Notes: generated by a model from the letters alone, not told the origin. DNA of 47,120 nt from Candidatus Dormiibacter sp. (GCA_025450495.1 JANWHI010000016.1:1-47120), one strand, 5' to 3'. Shown: positions 1-11,161, counted from the stretch's first letter. Program-made: numbers and translations.

Positions 1-257
1 ACTGCGTCAAGGGCCGGCGCGTGTACATCGAGGGGCGGCTGCGCACCCGCGAGTACGACGGCAGCGACGGGCTGCGGCGGCACACCACGGAGATCGTCGC
101 CGAGACAATGAAGCTGCTCGACCGGCCGCAGACCGACGACCATGCGCCCAGGAGCGGCGACGAGGAGGCGGTCGTGGCCGTCGAGCCCGGCGACGCTGGA
201 GGCGCCGGCGACGGCGGCAAGTCGCAGCGTCGACAGCAGGTGGCTGTGCCCGGCTGA
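1..257 (+). CDS. ssb: Single-stranded DNA-binding protein, C-terminal part (5' truncated by window edge)
   Basis: The open frame runs in from the left edge (first full codon at base 3) to TGA at 255-257. Its first residues read VKGRRVYIEGRLRTREYDG and then a segment ending ETMKLLDRP. This is the end of an SSB OB-fold, the strand before the flexible tail. SSB coats single-stranded DNA in replication and repair and recruits partners through its C-terminal tip. The tail here is about 38 residues, Gly/Ala/Asp-rich, and ends in QQVAVPG; I do not see the usual acidic DDDxPF-like tip. Either this is a paralogue (natural-competence or phage-type SSBs can lack the tip) or the lineage has lost it. The identity is well supported by the OB-fold end; start and full length are outside the window. 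Confidence 0.85.
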   Translation, partial: CVKGRRVYIEGRLRTREYDGSDGLRRHTTEIVAETMKLLDRPQTDDHAPRSGDEEAVVAVEPGDAGGAGDGGKSQRRQQVAVPG

Positions 258-334
258 TCGCCGCGATCAAGGACCCGCCATCGGTCGCCGGTCCCGGTGG
301 ATCGGTGGTGGCGTAGCGTCGAGCGTCGATCCCG

Positions 335-361
335 GAGCGTGGGCCACCCGAGCTCACGCTC
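335..361. terminator. Candidate bidirectional hairpin between ssb and a convergent gene
   Basis: GAGCGTG (335-341) and CACGCTC (355-361) form a perfect 7-bp stem with a 13-nt loop. It overlaps the stop codon of the minus-strand gene and lies about 80 bp after the ssb stop. There is no T-tract, so factor-independent termination is unproven. Confidence 0.3.
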
Positions 362-836
362 CATGGGGCGCAACCCTCTCCAGACGGGTGACCAGGTCAT
401 CGAGCACCTTGTCCTGGGCCTGGAGGTGGGCCTGGAGCTGCAGGCATTCGGCGAGGATCGCCTCCGCGTCGCTGTAGGTCTGCTGCGAGCGCTTGTCGGC
501 GGCCGCGGACTGCACGTTCTGACCGACGATGATGATCGGCAGCAGAACCAGCTGCAGGAAGGTCTGCGCAATCCAGCCGACGATGATCACCGTGTTCCCG
601 CTCGAGATCGCTCCGGGCAGGCTGATGAGCGCCAGGATGGTGAAGATGTATGCGGCCCACATCGTGCCCACCACCGTGGTGATGAGGACGCCGACCTTTC
701 CATTGAACCCGAGCCGCTCCTGCACGGCGGTCGTCGTGGCCGGCCCCTCGTGCTGACGCTGACCGATGCGCGGATGGGGGACGTGGTGGAAGATCTCGCG
801 GTGCGCGCCTGGGTTGGCGCCGGTGGTTTCGGTCAT
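354..836 (-). CDS. DUF1003-like two-helix membrane protein
   Basis: I chose the ATG at 836 because GGAG lies 7 nt upstream; an in-frame ATG at 869 lacks a comparable site. The product is 160 aa. Its N-terminus is soluble and histidine-rich. Two hydrophobic segments follow (around VLITTVVGTMWAAYIFTILA and TVIIVGWIAQTFLQLVLLPI), then IIVGQNVQSAAADKR and a predicted coiled-coil-like helix rich in Gln and Leu. The QN-Q-DKR pattern after the second helix resembles DUF1003 membrane proteins, which are common in actinobacteria and of unknown function. It is convergent with ssb and divergent from the thioredoxin-fold gene. The function is not known; I infer only an inner-membrane protein with a cytoplasmic coiled tail. 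Confidence 0.7.
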   Translation of the reverse strand: MTETTGANPGAHREIFHHVPHPRIGQRQHEGPATTTAVQERLGFNGKVGVLITTVVGTMWAAYIFTILALISLPGAISSGNTVIIVGWIAQTFLQLVLLPIIIVGQNVQSAAADKRSQQTYSDAEAILAECLQLQAHLQAQDKVLDDLVTRLERVAPHGA

Positions 837-929
837 CGTCGGTCTCCGGTTCGGGTTGGTTTGCTGCAACTGTCACACGCGTTCGTCGGTTTGGGGACAA
901 CTCACCGCGGACGGATGGAGGCCGTCTGG

Positions 930-935
930 TAGCGT
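930..935 (+). promoter_or_regulatory. -10-like element for a leaderless transcript of the YyaL-type gene
   Basis: TAGCGT ends 6 nt before the GTG at 942, so transcription would start at or next to the start codon. No Shine-Dalgarno is at proper distance (the only GGAGG is about 20 nt away). The same TANNNT-plus-6-to-9 arrangement recurs before several other genes in this window. Confidence 0.4.
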
Positions 936-941
936 CGCCGG

Positions 942-2969
942 GTGACCAACCGCCTCGCCGCCGAAACCAGCCCGTACCTCCTCCAGCATGCCGAGAACCC
1001 TGTGGACTGGTACCCGTGGGGCGACGAGGCGTTCGCGCAAGCTCGCGACCGCGACCGCCCCGTGCTCCTCAGCATCGGCTACAGCGCCTGCCATTGGTGC
1101 CACGTCATGGCCCACGAATCCTTTGAGAACGAGCGCATCGCCGCCTTGATGAATGAGCTCTTCGTCAACATCAAGGTGGACCGCGAGGAGCGCCCCGATG
1201 TCGACTCGATCTACATGCAGGCGGTCCTCGCCATCAGCGGCCATGGCGGGTGGCCGATGACGGTGTTCCTGACGCCCCTCGGTGAACCGTATTTCGGCGG
1301 CACGTACTTCCCACCAGAGGACCGGCAGGGTATGCGCGGCTTTGCCTACGTGCTCAATGCCGCCGCCGAGGTGTACCGCGACCGCCGCGACGAGGTGAGC
1401 GCTGCCGCCGACCGGCTGCGCCAGGTTCTCGAACCGCCGGCGCTGGCGGCAGGGGCTCCTTCGACGACGAGCCTCGAAGCGGCGACAGCTCTCCTGCTCT
1501 CACAGGCTGACCCGCACAACGGCGGCTTCGGTGGCGCTCCCAAGTTTCCTCATCCAGCTGCGCTCGACCTCCTGCTGCGGCGCCATCGCGCCACGGGCGA
1601 CCGCGACTCGCTCGGGGTCGTCGCGCTGGCACTCGATCGGATGTCGCGCGGGGGCATCAACGACCAGATCGGCGGTGGCTTTCACCGCTACACCGTCGAC
1701 ACGACCTGGTCGGTGCCGCACTTCGAGAAGATGCTCTACGACAATGCACAGCTGGTCCCGGTCTATCTGCACGCCTATCAGTTGACCGGCGAGATGCGCT
1801 GGCGACGCGTGGTCGAGCAGACCCTCGACTATGTGCTCGCCGAGCTGGCCCTCCCCGGTGGTGGTTTCGCCTCATCACAGGACGCCGACTCGCCAGGCGG
1901 CGAGGGGTCGTACTTCGTGTGGACGCCGCAGCAGCTGGGCGAGGTCCTCGGCCCGGAGAAAGGCGCCCTCGCCGCACGACTCTTCGGGGTGACCGAAGCT
2001 GGCAACGTCGAGAACGGCAGCACGGTGCTGTCGATGCCGTACCCGATCGACGAGGTGGCCCACAGCCTCGGCCTCACCGAGGCGGACCTGCAGAGCACCC
2101 TCGACCGAATCAGGCAGCATCTCTTCGCCGCTCGGCGGCAGCGCGCGGCGCCGGCCCGCGACGACAAGGTGCTGACCTCATGGAATGCCCTGATGCTGGC
2201 TGCGCTCGCCGAGGCAGGTGCTGCTCTCGAACGACCGGCGTACATTCAAGCAGCCCAACGCAACGCGGACTTCCTGCTGAGCGCGCTGCGACCTGATGGC
2301 GTGCTCCTGCGGACGTGGAAGGACGGCAGCGCCAAGATCACCGGCTTCCTGGAGGACTCCGCCTACCTCGCCGACGCCCTGATCACGCTGTACGAGGCGA
2401 TCGGCGAGGCAACCTACCTGGAGTCCGCCGGCCTTCTTGTCGACGACGCGCTGCTCCGATTCAGCGATGGCGGCGTCCTCTACGACACCGCCTCTGACGC
2501 ACCGGCACTGGTGGTGCGACCGCGTACCATCGACGACAACCCGGTCCCCGCGGGGCAGTCGGCGCTGGCGTCCGCGTTGCTCCGCCTCGCCGCGCTCAGG
2601 GGCGACGCCCCGCTGCGCTCGCGAGCGCTGGAGATCATCGGCTCGATGGCGTCGCTGGTCGCCCGCTCACCCCTGGGGGTGAGCTCGATGGCGTGTGTCA
2701 GCGACCGCGCCGTGGCGCCGTCACGCGAGATCGCGATCAGCGGCGACCGCGAGGATGCCAGGACGCACGCACTGGTGCGCGCGGTGCACGGCACCTGGAT
2801 GCCAGACGCGGTCCTGGCCTGGGGTGAAGCGGACGGTATCGCGCTGCTGGCCGATCGTCCTCTGGTCGACGGCGCACCGGCCGCGTACGTCTGCGAGAGC
2901 TTCGCGTGCAAGCTGCCGGTCACCGATCCGCCTGAGCTCGCGGCGCAGCTGACGCCGTCGCGGCCCTGA
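942..2969 (+). CDS. Thioredoxin domain-containing protein, YyaL/SSP411 (DUF255) family
   Basis: 675 aa, the usual length for the family. The N-terminus begins [25 protein letters not shown], split here as [15 protein letters not shown] and NPVDWYPWG, the hallmark opening of DUF255. A thioredoxin-like fold follows with CHWC at about residues 50-53 and the [15 protein letters not shown] motif. The remaining 480 residues form an (alpha/alpha)6-barrel-like domain related to N-acylglucosamine epimerase and unsaturated glucuronyl hydrolase folds. The family is conserved from bacteria to human SPATA20, but no reaction is firmly assigned. GTG at 942 is chosen because it directly precedes the family's conserved first residues. 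It stands alone on the plus strand and converges on the CPBP gene. Confidence 0.92.
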   Translation: MTNRLAAETSPYLLQHAENPVDWYPWGDEAFAQARDRDRPVLLSIGYSACHWCHVMAHESFENERIAALMNELFVNIKVDREERPDVDSIYMQAVLAISGHGGWPMTVFLTPLGEPYFGGTYFPPEDRQGMRGFAYVLNAAAEVYRDRRDEVSAAADRLRQVLEPPALAAGAPSTTSLEAATALLLSQADPHNGGFGGAPKFPHPAALDLLLRRHRATGDRDSLGVVALALDRMSRGGINDQIGGGFHRYTVDTTWSVPHFEKMLYDNAQLVPVYLHAYQLTGEMRWRRVVEQTLDYVLAELALPGGGFASSQDADSPGGEGSYFVWTPQQLGEVLGPEKGALAARLFGVTEAGNVENGSTVLSMPYPIDEVAHSLGLTEADLQSTLDRIRQHLFAARRQRAAPARDDKVLTSWNALMLAALAEAGAALERPAYIQAAQRNADFLLSALRPDGVLLRTWKDGSAKITGFLEDSAYLADALITLYEAIGEATYLESAGLLVDDALLRFSDGGVLYDTASDAPALVVRPRTIDDNPVPAGQSALASALLRLAALRGDAPLRSRALEIIGSMASLVARSPLGVSSMACVSDRAVAPSREIAISGDREDARTHALVRAVHGTWMPDAVLAWGEADGIALLADRPLVDGAPAAYVCESFACKLPVTDPPELAAQLTPSRP

Positions 2970-2982
2970 GCAATCCAACACC

Positions 2983-3002
2983 TCAGCACGATAGTGTGCT
3001 GA
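2983..3002. terminator. Hairpin between convergent yyaL-type and CPBP genes
   Basis: TCAGCAC (2983-2989) and GTGCTGA (2996-3002) form a perfect 7-bp stem with a 6-nt loop, 14 bp after the plus-strand stop. It overlaps the stop codon of the minus-strand gene. It could terminate both transcripts, though no T-tract follows. Confidence 0.45.
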
Positions 3003-4368
3003 AGAGCACGAGCGTGGCGATCAGGTTGAAGCTGCCGTGCACCAGGACCGTTGGCCAGACGCTGCCAGCGTGGTGGTAGAGGATGGCGAGCACGATGCCG
3101 GTGCTGAAGATCGGCAGGAACAGCGTCAGCTGCAGGAAGCCGATGTGCTCGAGCGAGAACAGCATCGCTGAGACCAGCACAGCCCACACCAGCGGGAGCC
3201 GGCCGCGCAACCAGCCGAAGACCATGCCGCGGAACACGATCTCCTCCACCATCGGAGCCACGATGACGACGCCGACGACCGCCATCCACAATGCCCCCTG
3301 GTACGCATTGCGGATGTCGATGCACTGGTTGGCGGGGGCCTGGGGGAAGAGGCTCTGGCTGAGCAAACCGGTGATCGACTCGAGCAGGAAAGCGAGGAAG
3401 ATGAACGGAAGGGCGGCGAGGAGCCAGCGCCACCCCACGCGACGAATCCCCAGCGCGGCAAGGGAGGCGTGGCGGCGCACCTTGACGAACAGCAGCACCA
3501 GCAGAATGAGCGCGCCGTACGCGGTGATGTCCGAGACCAGTGCCTCGATCGGTCGGCGCGTCGTCAACGCCAACCCGCCCAGCATCAACCTGACGGCAGC
3601 GACCGTCACGAACTGCACCGCATACGAGAGCGGCAGGAGTAGCACAACCACGGGGGCGACGTCGGTCCACGTCCAAGGCACACGCTCGACTGCGGCGGTG
3701 GCGCTGCTCGTGGCTGGGATCGCGTACGGCGCGCGCTGCTGGGCTGACGCCGTCCAGGTCGCGGAGGGCGGCGGTGGTGATGGTGGTGGCGGCTGTCGCT
3801 GCAGCGGCGGTGGCATCGCCGGCGGCAGCGGCGGGGGTGGCGGCGGCCAGGCGGCCACGGTCCATGCTGGCGCAGCCGAGGTTGGCCATCGCGGCATGTG
3901 CACCACAACCGTCTCGGCGAATAGGTCGGACCATCCGCGGCGGTCGCTGCGCACAAGGCCCCAGGCCATGCCGAGCCCGACGCAGAGCACCGAATAGAAG
4001 AGACCGCAGAGTCGCAGCACCACCTGGCTCGACGTTGGCGCGGTGACTCTGTCGGCTGAGCGAAGCGCGCACTCGCGGGCACGCATCCCCACGGTGCCCC
4101 CGCGACGCCAGCCGAAGTACAGATAGGTGATCGGTCCGAGGTACAGCGCCGACTGCGTCAGCGCTCGAGCCAACCCCGCGGCCACGCCGATGCGCCCGGC
4201 GCCGAGGTTGGCACCGCCAACCCCGGTGGCCTGGATGAGGATCCCGCCAACGATGAGCGCGCCGATCTCCCCGCCGACGATGATGGCGAGGTCGATCAGC
4301 GCCGCGCTGGCGCGCCGTCCGACTCCGGCCGTCCGCGGCAATCCCGCATGGGGAGTCGATGCGATCAA
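2983..4368 (-). CDS. RDD domain fused to CPBP (Abi) intramembrane metalloprotease
   Basis: An open frame joining two membrane domains. The first is an RDD-type domain: RRASAALIDL, then hydrophobic helices, ending GGTVGMRARECALRSADR. A Pro/Gln-rich linker with runs of up to six prolines follows. The second is a CPBP protease domain with all three family motifs: EEIVFRG, F-x3-H in LFSLEH, and HGSFN. CPBP proteins are glutamate/histidine intramembrane endopeptidases of the Rce1 type. The start is uncertain: TTG 4368 avoids the aminotransferase stop at 4382, TTG 4341 is closer to the RDD domain, and GTG 4437 or ATG 4461 would overlap the upstream gene. It is the last gene of the hut-linked minus-strand cluster. 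Domain identity is clear; the substrate is unknown. Confidence 0.82.
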   Translation of the reverse strand: MIASTPHAGLPRTAGVGRRASAALIDLAIIVGGEIGALIVGGILIQATGVGGANLGAGRIGVAAGLARALTQSALYLGPITYLYFGWRRGGTVGMRARECALRSADRVTAPTSSQVVLRLCGLFYSVLCVGLGMAWGLVRSDRRGWSDLFAETVVVHMPRWPTSAAPAWTVAAWPPPPPPLPPAMPPPLQRQPPPPSPPPPSATWTASAQQRAPYAIPATSSATAAVERVPWTWTDVAPVVVLLLPLSYAVQFVTVAAVRLMLGGLALTTRRPIEALVSDITAYGALILLVLLFVKVRRHASLAALGIRRVGWRWLLAALPFIFLAFLLESITGLLSQSLFPQAPANQCIDIRNAYQGALWMAVVGVVIVAPMVEEIVFRGMVFGWLRGRLPLVWAVLVSAMLFSLEHIGFLQLTLFLPIFSTGIVLAILYHHAGSVWPTVLVHGSFNLIATLVLFSTLSC

Positions 4369-4381
4369 CGCGAGCGTGAGG

Positions 4382-5803
4382 TCAGAACTGCCCGCAGCCG
4401 GCAGAGTGTCCCGCGGTCTCCAGCGGTGGCAGCCCACTGAAACGAGGCCACATCCGCTCATCTGTGACCGGGAGGAAGTCACCCGTGTGCTCGTCCTGGG
4501 CATACGCAAGCCGCGGACCACGCTCGATCAGCTCGTGCATCGCGGTGAGGAGCGCGTCGATGTCCCGCTCGGTGGTGCCGATGCCGAACGATGCCCGCAC
4601 GGCACCGGGGATGCCGGCGCGCTCGCCGCGGCGGAGTGAGCTGCGGACAGAGTCGGCCGCGGCTGCGTCGATGCCGAGCAGGTGGGTGATATAAGGGTGG
4701 GCGCAGAAGCAGCCGTGACGCACCCCGATGGCGTGCTCGGCGCTGAGCGCGGCAGCGACCAGGGCGTGGTGTAGCCCGTCGACGGTGAACGTCACCACGC
4801 CGAGACGGTCGACCGCCGGGCCGTCCCAGAGGCGCAGCCGCGTCACGCCGGGGAGGTCGGCAAACCCGGCGTCGACGCGCGCCAGCAGGTCGCTCTCGTG
4901 CTCGGCGATGCGGTCCATCCCCACTGCGGTCAGCGTGGTCGCCGCGACACCGAGCGCGATCGCCCCGATGACGTTGGGGCTGCCCGCCTCGAGACGGTCC
5001 GGCATGCCCGTCCAGAGAACGTCGTCGACGGTGACGAAGTCGACGGCGCCGCCTCCTGCGAGCAGCGGCTCGGCGTCGGCGACCAGCCCTGTGCGCACGA
5101 CCAGCGCTCCGGCGCCGAAGGGCGCGTACATCTTGTGCCCGCTGAGCGCCAGGCAGTCGACGTCCATCGCCGCCATGTCGATGGTGCGATGGGGCGCGAG
5201 CTGCGCGGCGTCGACGCTGATGATCGCGCCGTGGGCGTGCGCGATTCTCGCCATCTCCGCCACCGGCATCACCTCGCCGGTGACGTTGCTTGCGCCGGTG
5301 ACGGCGACGACCGCGACGCCACCGGACGCATCCCTCAGCGCGGCGTCCATCGACGCGAGCAGCGCGTCCGGCGAGCGCGGTGGCGGCAGGTGCAGGACGG
5401 GCCCGAGCCGGCGCCACGGCAGCATGTTGGCATGGTGCTCGATCTCAGTTGTGAGGACCGTGGCGCCGGCGGGGATGCGCAGGCACGCCGCCAGGTGGTT
5501 GACGGCGTCGGTCGTGTTGCGGACAAAGACGACCGAGTCATCGGGGCGCGCGCCAACGAAGGTGCCCACCGCCTGTCGCGCCGCCTCATACAGCCTGGTG
5601 GAGACCTGCGAGAGGTGGCCGGCGCCCCGGTGCACGCTGCTGTACCAGGGCAGGACATCGTTGACGGCGGCCACCACCGCGTCGAGCGCCTGTGTGCTGG
5701 CGGCGCAGTCGAGGTTGACGTACCGCTGCCGGGTGCCGTCGGCGAGGGGCACCTCCATGCCGCCGCCGCAGAGTTTGGGCCACGCCCGTGCGCTGCTGAT
5801 CAC
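4382..5803 (-). CDS. Class V PLP-dependent aminotransferase / SufS-like cysteine desulfurase
   Basis: 473 aa from GTG 5803, whose GTGA overlaps the hutI stop by four bases; GTG 5809 is an alternative. Visible family features are an N-terminal YVNLDCAAST, a PLP-binding EHHAN region, SVDAAQLAPH with the cofactor-binding Asp, the Schiff-base lysine in SGHKMYAPFG, and a C-terminal RHGCFCAHPY carrying the cysteine where desulfurases bind sulfur. Cysteine desulfurases convert cysteine to alanine and deliver sulfur to Fe-S, thiamine or tRNA pathways. No suf or isc partner is nearby, so a dedicated Fe-S role is not supported by context. Coupling to hutI suggests co-expression with histidine catabolism, but the link is unexplained. 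Class assignment is firm; the exact reaction is not. Confidence 0.85.
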   Translation of the reverse strand: MISSARAWPKLCGGGMEVPLADGTRQRYVNLDCAASTQALDAVVAAVNDVLPWYSSVHRGAGHLSQVSTRLYEAARQAVGTFVGARPDDSVVFVRNTTDAVNHLAACLRIPAGATVLTTEIEHHANMLPWRRLGPVLHLPPPRSPDALLASMDAALRDASGGVAVVAVTGASNVTGEVMPVAEMARIAHAHGAIISVDAAQLAPHRTIDMAAMDVDCLALSGHKMYAPFGAGALVVRTGLVADAEPLLAGGGAVDFVTVDDVLWTGMPDRLEAGSPNVIGAIALGVAATTLTAVGMDRIAEHESDLLARVDAGFADLPGVTRLRLWDGPAVDRLGVVTFTVDGLHHALVAAALSAEHAIGVRHGCFCAHPYITHLLGIDAAAADSVRSSLRRGERAGIPGAVRASFGIGTTERDIDALLTAMHELIERGPRLAYAQDEHTGDFLPVTDERMWPRFSGLPPLETAGHSAGCGQF

Positions 5804-7056
5804 GTCCACACCCTACGCCGGTCAGCCGCGCCGGCGCCCACCACCACCTGGCCGGTCCGAATCACGGTGGCCACCGGGTTGGCGCCGAGGTGATATGCCA
5901 CGTCGATCCAGTGCGGGGTCGAGAGCACCACGGCGTCGCAGCGCAGACCGACCCGGAGGACGCCGCGGTCGGCCAGTGCGAGCGCCCTTGCTCCTCCGGA
6001 CGTGGCTGCGACCAGCGCCTCCGCCGGGCTCAGGCCGGATGTGGCAACGGCGAGCGAGATCATCAGCGGCATCGATTCGGCGTACGACGTGCCCGGGTTG
6101 CAGTCGGTGGCAATCGCGACAGTGGCTCCCGCGTCGCGCAGACGGCGTCCCGGTGGGGGCGGCCCGCCGAGCACCAGCGCGGCGCTCGGAAGGATGACGC
6201 CGCTGACCCCGGCTGCGGCCAGGGCGCGGAGATCGTCGTCGGTGGCGTGCTCGAGATGGTCCGCGCTGGTCGCGTGAAGCTCGGCGGCAAGCTGTGCGCC
6301 GCCGCTGCGACTGCGCTGCTCAGCGTGAATCTTGAGCGACATACCGGCGCGGCTCGCCGCCGCCAGCACCCGCCGGCACTCCTCCACGGTGTATGCCTCC
6401 TCGTCGCAGAAGACGTCACAGAATGCGGCGCGCACGGCCGCTTCCTGCACCCCGCGGGCACACACATCGGTGATGAACTGCTCGCGGTCACCCTCGGGGG
6501 CGGCATGCAGCGCCAGGTATGTCGCGACGGCGTGGGGAAGATCGTCGCGCTCATCGAGCCCGAGAACGGCGTCGAGCTGACGAAGCTCGGCGTCCAGATC
6601 GAGGCCATAGCCGCTCTTCACCTCGACGGTGGTGGTGCCGTGTTCGATCATCCGTCGTGCGCGGTGCCCGGCGGCATCGCAGATCGTCGCCACCGCCCCC
6701 GCGGCGGTGCTGCGGATGGTGCTGCGAATCCCGCCGCCGCCGCGGGCGATCTCCTCGTAGCTCACCCCGGACGAGCGCAGCACGTACTCGTCGCCGCGGT
6801 CGCCCAGCCAGGCGATGTGGGTGTGGGCGTCGACGAAACCGGGGATCACCGCGGCGCCGTGAGCGTCGATGTCGATGACATCCCCGGTCAGGGGCGCGAA
6901 CACCGCGCCGCGGCGCGAACCGGCGTAGCTGATGCGCTCGCCTGCGCACATCAGGACCGCGTCGTTGATCACGCCCGGGGCATCGCCGCGGTCGGGGTCA
7001 CAGGTCACCAGGGCGCCGATATCGCGCACCACCAGCGTGATCGGATCGCTCAACAC
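5800..7056 (-). CDS. hutI: Imidazolonepropionase
   Basis: Third enzyme of histidine degradation: it hydrolyses 4-imidazolone-5-propionate to N-formimino-L-glutamate in the cytoplasm. 418 aa from GTG 7056, which overlaps the hutG stop; the frame continues upstream but that part is arginine-rich shadow sequence. Amidohydrolase motifs are in order: the metal-binding VDAHTH, TTTVEVKSGYG, the histidine of KIHAEQ, HLEHA, and the metal-binding ATDCNPG near the C-terminus. Length matches the family (400-420 aa). The gene sits between hutG and the SufS-like gene, both overlapping, so it is translated as part of the same operon. Confidence 0.95.
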   Translation of the reverse strand: MLSDPITLVVRDIGALVTCDPDRGDAPGVINDAVLMCAGERISYAGSRRGAVFAPLTGDVIDIDAHGAAVIPGFVDAHTHIAWLGDRGDEYVLRSSGVSYEEIARGGGGIRSTIRSTAAGAVATICDAAGHRARRMIEHGTTTVEVKSGYGLDLDAELRQLDAVLGLDERDDLPHAVATYLALHAAPEGDREQFITDVCARGVQEAAVRAAFCDVFCDEEAYTVEECRRVLAAASRAGMSLKIHAEQRSRSGGAQLAAELHATSADHLEHATDDDLRALAAAGVSGVILPSAALVLGGPPPPGRRLRDAGATVAIATDCNPGTSYAESMPLMISLAVATSGLSPAEALVAATSGGARALALADRGVLRVGLRCDAVVLSTPHWIDVAYHLGANPVATVIRTGQVVVGAGAADRRRVWT

Positions 7057-7964
7057 GGCGCGGCCGCGCGCCTGCGCGCCAGGAGCCCGGCGCACACGGA
7101 CGTGAACGATGCCGACATGAGACGGATGGTGATGCCCGCCACGTCGGCCAGCGCATCGACCTCGCAGAGGTCGACCGCTGCGACATCCGGCTCGCCGCCG
7201 AGCAGCAGGGCTGCGTCGAGCAGGTCGCCGGGAGCGAGGCCACCGGGCAGGCTCGCTGGGCACGCGGGCGCGAACGCGCGGTCGACCACGTCGATGTCCA
7301 GGTCCACGTAGATGGCATCGGCGCCGCACTCGCGCAGCTGGGCGAGAGCGGCCGCCACCACCGCCTCGATTCCGCGTTCACGGACCTCGGCAACGCTGTG
7401 CGCGTGGATGCCCTGGTTCAGGGCCCACGCTGCATGCTCGCGGGCGTTGCCTAGCGGATGGATGCCGACCTGGGCGACGCGCTCGGCGGCGAGCCCGGAT
7501 TCGATCAGCTCACGCACCGGCGTCCCGTTGGCGGAGCGGTCCACCACCGGCCGGCAGTCATGGTGCGCATCCAGGGTGAGCAGGCCCCATTGGCGATCGG
7601 GGTGCGCTCGGGCCATACCGCGGAAGGCGGGTCGGGTCAGTGAGTTGTCGCCACCTATGACGACAACGGTTGTCCCCGCGGCCGCCGCCGTGGCGACGGC
7701 ATCCTCGATGCGAGCGTGTGCGGCCGACGCATCCGCGTCGTGCTGGTCACCCTCGACATCGCCGGCGTCGCGCACCCCCAGCGCCTCGATGTCCACCGAC
7801 AAGCCCGCGTGCCAGGTGGGAAAGCGCGCCAGCGCCTGCCGGAACGCGGGCGGCGTCGACCATGCCTGCGATCGGCTGATCGACGCCTTCGAGATGGGTG
7901 CGCCGACCACGATGACGTCGGGCCGGCCGTCGCAGCCGCGTGCCAGCCACTCGCGCATGTTCAC
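7050..7964 (-). CDS. hutG: Formimidoylglutamase (arginase/ureohydrolase family)
   Basis: Fourth step of the formamide-releasing hut pathway: N-formimino-glutamate plus water gives glutamate and formamide. 304 aa. Ureohydrolase metal motifs are visible: GGDNS, DAHHD and DLDID, followed by VDRAFAPACPASLPGG where arginases have DP-x-APG. The first motif has Asn where arginases and agmatinases have the Mn-binding His (GGDHS). It starts 9 nt after hutU and overlaps hutI by 7 nt. The genetic context makes formimidoylglutamase much more likely than agmatinase or arginase. No hutF or formylglutamate deformylase is present, so the direct one-step route is implied. Confidence 0.88.
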   Translation of the reverse strand: MNMREWLARGCDGRPDVIVVGAPISKASISRSQAWSTPPAFRQALARFPTWHAGLSVDIEALGVRDAGDVEGDQHDADASAAHARIEDAVATAAAAGTTVVVIGGDNSLTRPAFRGMARAHPDRQWGLLTLDAHHDCRPVVDRSANGTPVRELIESGLAAERVAQVGIHPLGNAREHAAWALNQGIHAHSVAEVRERGIEAVVAAALAQLRECGADAIYVDLDIDVVDRAFAPACPASLPGGLAPGDLLDAALLLGGEPDVAAVDLCEVDALADVAGITIRLMSASFTSVCAGLLARRRAAAPC

Positions 7965-7973
7965 AACCCGTCC

Positions 7974-9631
<1,658 letters not shown>

Positions 9632-9635
<4 letters not shown>

Positions 9636-11152
9636 GCGATCACCACGATGCCGGACAGCGCCGCGTCCCAGGCGCAGTCACGTAGCCACATCTCCGCCTC
9701 GGCGAGGTCGCCGGCGAGCACGCGATCGTCGCCTAGGTGGGACACGCGGTGACGCAGTGACGACACCACCGCCGCGGTTGCCGGACCGGCGCGCAGCGGC
9801 GTGCGCAGCTCGAGGGCCTGCGCGCCCGCCAGCAGCTCGACCGCCAGCACCTTCCTCAGTGTGGCCACGCTGCGTCGAGTGCGCAGGGCCGCGGTGAATC
9901 CCATCGACACATGATCCTCCTGGCCTGCGCTTGTCGACATACTGTGCACGGCGATCGGCGCGGCGGACGCGCGCAGCTCGACCACCATCGCCGCTGCGCT
10001 GTACTGGGCAATCATCAGCCCGCTGTTCAGCCCCGGCTCCTCGGTGAGGAATGCCGGGAGGCCACGCGACCGCGCCGGGTCGAGGAGCCGGTCGAGCCTG
10101 CGTTCGCTGATCGCCGCGACGTCGGCGCAGACGCTGGCGAGCATGTCGGCGGCGTACGACAGGGCCTGCCCGTGGAAGTTGCCGCCGCTGACCATGTGGC
10201 CGTCGAGCACCATCGGGTTGTCGACCACGGCGTGCAGCTCACGGACCACGCACTCGCGCGCGAATCCAAGCACGTCGCGGGCCGCGCCGTGCACCTGCGG
10301 CGTGCACCTCAGCGAGTAGGGATCCTGGACGGCGTGATGCGAGTCGCGGTGCGAGGCCACGACCATGCTGGCATCGAGCATGGCGCGAAGGTTCGCGGCA
10401 CTGGCGGCCTGTCCCGGCGCCGGCCGCAGGGCAACCGCGTTCTCGGCGAAGGCCTGGGTGGTGCCGAGGAGCGCCTCGACGCTCAACGCCGCCACCACGT
10501 CGGCAGCGCTGAGCAGCGCTGCGAGGTCGTGCACGGCCAGCGCAAGAACGGCGCACATCCCGTCGGTGCCGTTGATCAGCGCGAGGCCCTCGCGCGCCCC
10601 GAGGGTCAGAGCAGCCAGCCCGCGCTCCGCGAGCGCAGCGGCTGCCGGGCGGCGGACGCTGCCGTCGCACACCCAACCCTCCCCGATCAGGCAGGCGGTG
10701 GCGTGCGCAAGCGGTGCCAGGTCACCAGAGGCACCCAGCGACCCGTGCTCGGGAACCCAGGGCACGAGGCCGGCGTTGAGCAACGCAGCGATCGCCTCGG
10801 GAAGGAGCGAGCGCACTCCTGAATACCCGGCGCACAGGGTGCGCGCCCGCAGCAGCAGCATCGCCCGAACGACCTCGGCGTCGAGCGCGGCACCCATCCC
10901 GGCAACGTGACTGAGCACCACCCGGCGCGAGAGGGTGGCACGGTCTGCCGGGGCGATCGCGCGGTCGGCGAGGGCGCCGAATCCCGTGGTCACGCCGTAC
11001 GCGATGCTGTCGCTGCTCTCCAACTCCTCGACGACCGAACGCGACGGGGCCATGCGGCGGCGCGCCTCGTCCGCCACGCCGACCTCCGCATCCAGGCGGG
11101 CCACCGCGACAACGTCGTCGATGCTGAGGGGATCGCCGTCGAGAACCACCAT
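9632..11152 (-). CDS. hutH: Histidine ammonia-lyase
   Basis: First step of histidine degradation: non-oxidative removal of ammonia from L-histidine to give urocanate. 506 aa from ATG 11152. The Ala-Ser-Gly triad that self-cyclises into the MIO electrophile lies in [14 protein letters not shown] at about residues 133-146. GVTTGFG near residue 50 and [11 protein letters not shown] near the C-terminus are further family signatures. The frame extends upstream to 11272, but that part is arginine-rich and overlaps the divergent promoter region. It heads the operon hutH-hutU-hutG-hutI. No hutC or hutR regulator is in the window. Confidence 0.96.
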
Positions 11153-11161
11153 CGCCGCGGC

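Noticed and set aside
3774..3860. GGT/GGC-rich tract as a microsatellite repeat
   Set aside because: It encodes the proline runs of the RDD-CPBP linker and is irregular, so it is coding low complexity.
4728..6197. 489-aa plus-strand frame across the aminotransferase and hutI
   Set aside because: Crosses the boundary of two overlapping real genes and shows no recognisable domain.
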